Shown: piece by piece, positions 6,600 to 9,105 of the stretch
Layout: each line of letters begins with the position of its first letter
Position numbering within the stretch: position 1 is the stretch's first letter
Assembly (NCBI GenBank): GCA_964472855.1
Contig: CAYYMJ010000087.1
Coordinates: 1 to 9,105 of the forward strand
Length of the DNA stretch: 9,105 bases
Reading direction: 5' to 3'
Source: Tranquillimonas sp964472855
GTDB taxonomy: Bacteria > Pseudomonadota > Alphaproteobacteria > Rhodobacterales > Rhodobacteraceae
The notes under the pieces: generated by a model
What the model saw: only the letters and a program-made list of their open reading frames with translations
What the model was told of the DNA's origin: nothing
The model's database searches: none
Made by a program: the position numbers and the translations under genes

Positions 6600-7157
6600 A
6601 TGAGACTGCTTGTTTCGGCCATCATCTATACGGCGCTTGCCGCAGGTGCAAACGCCGCCGACATCGACGCGCTCAGCGCCCTGCGCGACGGCGACATGAA
6701 AAAGCTGAACTTCGCCGCGTCGCCAGCCCCGGTGTCGCAGAGGGTCTTTGCCGACGCCGCCGGCAACGAACACACGCTGGCCGAATATCAGGGCAAGCAT
6801 GTGCTGCTGAACTTCTGGGCCACATGGTGCGCGCCTTGCCGCAAGGAAATGCCGTCGCTGGACGCACTGAACGGCGAGTTTGGCGGTGACACCTTCGCGG
6901 TGGTGACCGTCGCCACCGGGCGCAACGCCCTGCCGGCGATCAAGCAGTTCTTCGCCGACGAGGAAATCGCGACCCTGCCGATCCTGCTGGACCCGCGCCA
7001 GAAACTCGCGCGCGACATGGCGGTGCTTGGGCTGCCGATCTCGGTTCTGCTGAACCCCGACGGCGAAGAAATCGCCCGGCTGCGCGGCGACGCCGACTGG
7101 TCATCAGACAGCGCCCGCGCCATCGTGGCGGCCCTGATCGGCCCCGATCGGCGATGA
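6600..7157 (+). CDS. TlpA-like periplasmic thiol-disulfide oxidoreductase
   Basis: The 185-residue protein has an N-terminal signal sequence or anchor (about 1-19, 'SAIIYTALAAGANA', plausible cleavage after Ala19). A thioredoxin fold of the TlpA/ResA type follows: 'GKHVLLNFWATWCAPCRKEMPSL' region with the redox pair Cys77 and Cys80 in WCAPC, a Glu-Met-Pro directly after it, and the cis-proline loop 'GLPISVLLNPDG' with Pro146. It should reduce or exchange disulfides in the periplasm; TlpA and ResA relatives serve cytochrome c or oxidase maturation, but the substrate here is not shown. The start chosen is ATG 6600, preceded by GGAGAG at 6588-6593. A TTG at 6570 would extend it into argH and add residues without signal-peptide character. 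The gene is divergent from argH with only 18 bp between starts. Confidence 0.9.
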   Translation: MRLLVSAIIYTALAAGANAADIDALSALRDGDMKKLNFAASPAPVSQRVFADAAGNEHTLAEYQGKHVLLNFWATWCAPCRKEMPSLDALNGEFGGDTFAVVTVATGRNALPAIKQFFADEEIATLPILLDPRQKLARDMAVLGLPISVLLNPDGEEIARLRGDADWSSDSARAIVAALIGPDRR

Positions 7158-7169
7158 CGCGTCGGGCTA

Positions 7170-7253
7170 GGCTCGCCTGACGCCGGCCCCTACTTCTGTC
7201 CGAAAATATCCCGGGGGTGAATTCGCGGCACGCGAAGAGGGGGCAGCGCCCCC
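7170..7253 (+). repeat. 84-bp direct repeat, copy 1 (REP-like, two hairpins)
   Basis: This segment matches 8638-8721 at 83 of 84 positions (offset 1468; the only mismatch is at 7176/8644), with 77 bp perfect from 7177. It starts 12 bp after the TlpA-like gene stop. Within it are a conserved-looking AT-richer block 'CGAAAATATCCCGGGGG' (7201-7217), hairpin TTCGCG-GCA-CGCGAA (7222-7236) and hairpin GGGGGC-AGC-GCCCCC (7239-7253). No T-run follows, so it is not a classical intrinsic terminator. Tandem hairpins in an intergenic element seen more than once fit a REP-type extragenic palindromic repeat. Similar GC-rich hairpin repeats are, from memory, common in Rhodobacteraceae. Confidence 0.9.
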
Positions 7254-7293
7254 GCGTCCTGCGCGCCGCGCCCCCGCGTCCTGCGCGCCGCGC
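7246..7293 (+). repeat. 22-bp perfect tandem duplication
   Basis: The 22 bases at 7249-7270 are repeated exactly at 7271-7292, and the periodicity holds over 7246-7293. The repeat begins inside the right arm of the second hairpin of the direct repeat and ends 5 bp before a TTGACA box. It looks like a recent slippage or duplication event in the region upstream of the next operon. The corresponding place after copy 2 has unrelated sequence. Confidence 0.9.
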
Positions 7294-7297
7294 AGGG

Positions 7298-7327
7298 TTG
7301 ACAGCACGCCCCAGGGCGCCGAATTCT
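7298..7327 (+). promoter_or_regulatory. Candidate sigma-70 promoter for the desaturase operon
   Basis: A perfect -35 consensus TTGACA lies at 7298-7303. A weak -10 candidate AATTCT lies at 7322-7327 with an 18-bp spacer. Transcription would then start about 6-8 bases later, at or next to the ATG at 7333. No Shine-Dalgarno is visible at a useful distance from that ATG. The -10 match is poor (3 of 6), so only the -35 box is a strong signal. Confidence 0.45.
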
Positions 7328-7332
7328 GTGCC

Positions 7333-7725
7333 ATGCCGCTGCCACTGCTTCTGGTCCTTGTCGTTGTGGGAATCGCCGCGATCACGCTTCTGGTGCGCTG
7401 GCTCAGCCCGACACCGCCGCTGACCTTCGACAACAAGGAAACCGCCGCCGCCGCGTGGCTGCGCGAGTTTCCCGACCGGGCGCCAAAGGGCGTTCTGCTG
7501 TCCGAGGACGGCAAATCCGCCCTGGTTGTCCTGACGCGGGGCAGCGGTCTGGTGTGGGCCATGGGCGCCGACAGCACGGCGCGCGGACTGGCCGGCGCAA
7601 CCGTCGAACCCAGCCGGCACGGGCTGGTCATCCGGCTCAGGGACTTTGCCTCGCCGGCGGTCAGCGTTCGGCCCGGCCCGGCGCAGGACGACTGGGTGCG
7701 CCGCATCACCGGAGCAGCGCCGTGA
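7333..7725 (+). CDS. Small membrane-anchored protein of unknown function, first gene of the desaturase operon
   Basis: I do not recognise a named family. The 130 residues begin with one strongly hydrophobic helix (about 3-24, leucine/valine-rich, ending in Arg-Trp). A proline-rich bend (26-30) and a soluble part of about 100 residues follow. The soluble part alternates hydrophobic and polar residues ('GVLLSEDGKSALVVLTRG', 53-70; 'HGLVIRLRDF', 96-105), which suggests a small beta-rich domain. It has no cysteines or histidine clusters, so no metal or redox site is evident. The stop overlaps the GTG start of the desaturase-family gene by 4 nt (GTGA), so the two are very likely co-translated and may work together. 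Codon use looks like the neighbours. There is no clear ribosome binding site upstream of ATG 7333. Confidence 0.75.
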   Translation: MPLPLLLVLVVVGIAAITLLVRWLSPTPPLTFDNKETAAAAWLREFPDRAPKGVLLSEDGKSALVVLTRGSGLVWAMGADSTARGLAGATVEPSRHGLVIRLRDFASPAVSVRPGPAQDDWVRRITGAAP

Positions 7726-8648
7726 CCGCGCCCGGCTATCCCGATGTCGTGCAACTGGCAGTGCCGCTCTTCATCGCCGCCATCGTGGCCGAGCTGCTGT
7801 GGATCGCCATCACAAGACGTGGCGGCCGATACGAAACCCGCGACGCCGTGACCTCGTTGATCATGGGCGCGGGCAATGTCGCCTCGGGCATCCTGCTGGG
7901 CTTTGTCGCCTGGACCTTCTTCATGTTCCTGTGGCGCATCACGCCGCTGGATCTGGGCGCAAGCTGGATCGTCGTTGTCGTCTGTTTCGTCCTCGACGAC
8001 CTGCGCTATTACTGGGTGCACCGCTTTGGCCACCGGATCCGATGGGTCTGGGCCAGCCACGTCAACCACCACTCGTCCCAGCATTACAACCTGACCACGG
8101 CGCTGCGCCAGACCTGGACCGGCACCTTCACCTTCATGATGCTGGTGCGGGCGCCGCTGATCCTGCTCGGCTTTCATCCGGCGATGGTGCTGTTCGTCGG
8201 CGGCCTGAACCTGATCTACCAGTTCTGGATCCATACCGAGGCCATCGGCCGCCTGCCACGCTGGGTCGAGGCGGTCATGAACACGCCCAGCCACCACCGG
8301 GTGCATCATGGCCGCAATCCACGCTATCTCGACGCCAATTACGCCGGCGTGTTCATCGTCTGGGACAGGTTGTTCGGCACCTTCGTCCCCGAGCTTGATC
8401 GTGAAAAGGTCGACTATGGCCTTGTCCACAACCTCGGCACCTTCAACCCGCTCAGGGTCGCCTTTCATGAATGGGTCGCGATCTTCCGCGACATGACCCG
8501 CCCCGGGCTGAGCCTTCGTCAGCGGCTGATGTATGCCGTCGCCCCGCCGGGGTGGAGCCACGACGGGTCGCGCAAGATGTCCCGGGGCTACAAGGCCAGC
8601 CACCTCGCGCGGCACCCCGACGACGCGGGCACACCGGGGCTCGACTGA
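7722..8648 (+). CDS. Sterol desaturase / fatty acid hydroxylase family di-iron membrane enzyme
   Basis: This is an integral membrane protein of the FA_hydroxylase superfamily, whose members use a His-coordinated di-iron centre and O2 to hydroxylate or desaturate lipids. With the GTG start at 7722 (4-nt overlap with the preceding stop) it has 308 residues. The histidine boxes are present and ordered: HRFGH (100-104), HVNHH (113-117), an isolated His171 in 'FWIHTEAIG', and HHRVHH (191-196). Hydrophobic segments lie at about 11-31, 46-71, 82-92 and 138-170. The His boxes should face the cytoplasm. The substrate cannot be told; bacterial members act on sterols, hopanoids, carotenoids, ornithine lipids or alkylglycerols. 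The last codons and the stop lie inside the 84-bp direct repeat (8638-8721). No frame further upstream carries family sequence. Confidence 0.92.
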   Translation: MTAPGYPDVVQLAVPLFIAAIVAELLWIAITRRGGRYETRDAVTSLIMGAGNVASGILLGFVAWTFFMFLWRITPLDLGASWIVVVVCFVLDDLRYYWVHRFGHRIRWVWASHVNHHSSQHYNLTTALRQTWTGTFTFMMLVRAPLILLGFHPAMVLFVGGLNLIYQFWIHTEAIGRLPRWVEAVMNTPSHHRVHHGRNPRYLDANYAGVFIVWDRLFGTFVPELDREKVDYGLVHNLGTFNPLRVAFHEWVAIFRDMTRPGLSLRQRLMYAVAPPGWSHDGSRKMSRGYKASHLARHPDDAGTPGLD

Positions 8649-8721
8649 CGCCGGCCCCTACTTCTGTCCGAAAATATCCCGGGGGTGAATTCGCGGCACG
8701 CGAAGAGGGGGCAGCGCCCCC
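8638..8721 (+). repeat. 84-bp direct repeat, copy 2
   Basis: This is the second copy of the repeat at 7170-7253, with one mismatch at 8644. It begins 11 bases before the end of the desaturase-family gene, so the terminal Leu-Asp-stop is encoded by repeat sequence. It contains the same two hairpins (8690-8704 and 8707-8721). The two copies lie in the same orientation and bracket the two-gene operon, with 1468 bp between equivalent positions. Confidence 0.9.
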
Positions 8722-8827
8722 ACATTGGGTGCCGCGCGCCGCGCGGCACAATCCTTTCGTTCAAGGGGCGCTGCCCCTCTGCGCGGTTCCCGCGCATTCA
8801 CCCCGGGATATTTCGCGACAACAGTAG
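8658..8827. repeat. ~170-bp head-to-head REP-like pair, likely bidirectional 3' structure
   Basis: The left arm 8658-8721 recurs inverted, with several changes, at 8764-8827. Shared blocks include TATCCCGGGG and AGGGGCAGCGCCCC. Each arm folds locally. The left arm has TTCGCG-GCA-CGCGAA and GGGGGC-AGC-GCCCCC. The right arm has AGGGGC-GCT-GCCCCT (8764-8778) and TGCGCGG-TTC-CCGCGCA (8780-8796). At the centre is a perfect palindromic stem GTGCCGCGCG (8729-8738), C, CGCGCGGCAC (8740-8749), extended by ATTG/CAAT. The element fills almost the whole interval between the convergent desaturase gene and the small minus-strand ORF, so it could end or stabilise both transcripts. It has the layout of a BIME/REP doublet. 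No RAYT transposase gene is in the window. Confidence 0.85.
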
Positions 8828-8833
8828 ATTGGA

Positions 8834-9025
8834 TCAGCCCGAAACCCGGGCCAGTTGGACGAAAGCCTGCAGCCGTGCCGAGGCGGCGGTGCCACGCGGC
8901 TGGCGGCGCAGGATATTCACGGCACGCGGAGGCCCGGCCAGCCAGTCGCGGCGTTCAAGGGCGAGATAACGTGCAAGACGCTTGTCTGTGACGACTCGGG
9001 GCTTGTCGATGATATGTCGGTGCAT
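8834..9025 (-). CDS. Small basic protein of unknown function (63 aa)
   Basis: The minus-strand frame starts with ATG at 9025, preceded by a strong Shine-Dalgarno AGGAAAGG (complement of 9033-9040) with 7-nt spacing. That is the main reason to accept it and this start. The product is 63 residues, Arg-rich ('LARYLALERRDWLAG' at 18-32, 'NILRRQPRG' at 38-46), with no signal peptide, membrane segment or cysteines. It ends 7 bp from the inverted-repeat element. The last third ('PRAVNILRRQ' to 'ARLQAFVQLAR') faintly recalls the tails of LysR-type regulators, and the frame is open upstream to the window edge, so a remnant of a longer gene is an alternative. A plus-strand frame at 8855-9091 overlaps it but has no comparable ribosome binding site. 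Confidence 0.5.
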   Translation of the reverse strand: MHRHIIDKPRVVTDKRLARYLALERRDWLAGPPRAVNILRRQPRGTAASARLQAFVQLARVSG

Positions 9026-9032
9026 CGGCGGA

Positions 9033-9040
9033 CCTTTCCT
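9033..9040 (-). promoter_or_regulatory. Strong ribosome binding site for the 8834-9025 ORF
   Basis: Read on the minus strand this is AGGAAAGG, 7 nt before the ATG at 9025. It is the best Shine-Dalgarno I noticed in the window, and it decides both the reality and the start of the small gene. The rest of 9041-9105 should hold its promoter, but no convincing -35/-10 pair is visible. Confidence 0.55.
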
Positions 9041-9105
9041 GGGGCAGATATGGTCGACTCTCGTGCTGGCATCCCGGTGGATCGAATCTGACGTTTCGCG
9101 CCACC

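Noticed and set aside
6582..6800. N-terminal extension of argH
   Set aside because: The frame stays open, but the added 73 residues are not ArgH-like and are antisense to the TlpA-like gene. The normal family start with MWGGRF shortly after falls at 6581.
7239..7253. GGGGGC-AGC-GCCCCC hairpin as an intrinsic terminator for the TlpA-like gene
   Set aside because: The stem is strong but no T-run follows, and the same hairpin recurs within a longer repeat, so a REP-type element is the better description.
7167..8615. 482-codon open frame on the minus strand
   Set aside because: It lies antisense to the desaturase operon, whose products have ordered His boxes and a coupled start. The minus frame gives His/Asp/Gln-rich sequence without motifs, as expected from a GC-rich shadow frame, and runs through the repeat.
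7170..8827. CRISPR array or composite transposon
   Set aside because: There are only two long direct copies plus one inverted arm, no regular spacers, no transposase and no visible target-site duplications.
8855..9091. 78-codon plus-strand frame at the right edge
   Set aside because: It overlaps the minus-strand ORF that has a strong Shine-Dalgarno. The plus frame lacks one and has no recognisable features.

Overview
The window is GC-rich, gene-dense DNA that looks like a chromosomal segment of an alphaproteobacterium, most likely a member of the Rhodobacteraceae (Paracoccus/Roseobacter-like). That placement rests on gene content: a TIGR02302/DUF4175 glutamine-rich membrane protein, an MJ0042-type zinc-ribbon protein divergent from ftsE, an ftsE-ftsX-plsC operon, and argH divergent from a TlpA-like thioredoxin-fold gene. 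It also rests on GC-rich hairpin repeats of a type common between genes in this family. This is recognition from memory, not a database result. No phage, transposase, CRISPR, tRNA or rRNA was found.

Layout, left to right. (1) 2-1561 (+) is the 3' part of the DUF4175 gene, whose N-terminal membrane part lies off the window. (2) 1586-2437 (-) is convergent with it and encodes a zinc-ribbon, single-membrane-helix protein containing a small minisatellite. (3) A 152-bp divergent promoter region leads to the coupled operon ftsE, ftsX, plsC (2590-4888), with overlaps of 4 and 1 nt. It encodes a cell-division/peptidoglycan-control ABC complex and a phosphatidic-acid-forming acyltransferase. (4) 4889-5061 is a convergent intergenic stretch holding a 99-bp palindromic element. 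(5) On the minus strand, argH (5190-6581) is followed, with a 4-nt overlap, by a 43-codon lipoprotein gene (5062-5193). (6) An 18-bp gap separates argH from a divergent exported TlpA-like thiol-disulfide protein (6600-7157). (7) A two-gene unit (7333-8648) encodes a small membrane-anchored protein of unknown function and a sterol-desaturase/fatty-acid-hydroxylase family di-iron enzyme. It is bracketed by 84-bp near-identical direct repeats (7170-7253 and 8638-8721). The right-hand copy is the left arm of a roughly 170-bp inverted repeat. (8) A small minus-strand ORF with a very good ribosome binding site ends the window (8834-9025).

Most genes are housekeeping: envelope and division (DUF4175, FtsEX, PlsC), arginine biosynthesis (ArgH), and periplasmic redox (TlpA-like). 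The least ordinary part is 7158-8833. There a desaturase operon sits between hairpin-rich repeats, two of which are head-to-head with stems that differ in sequence but keep their pairing, and next to a 22-bp tandem duplication and a candidate leaderless promoter. I do not see a clear novel multi-gene defence or mobile system here.
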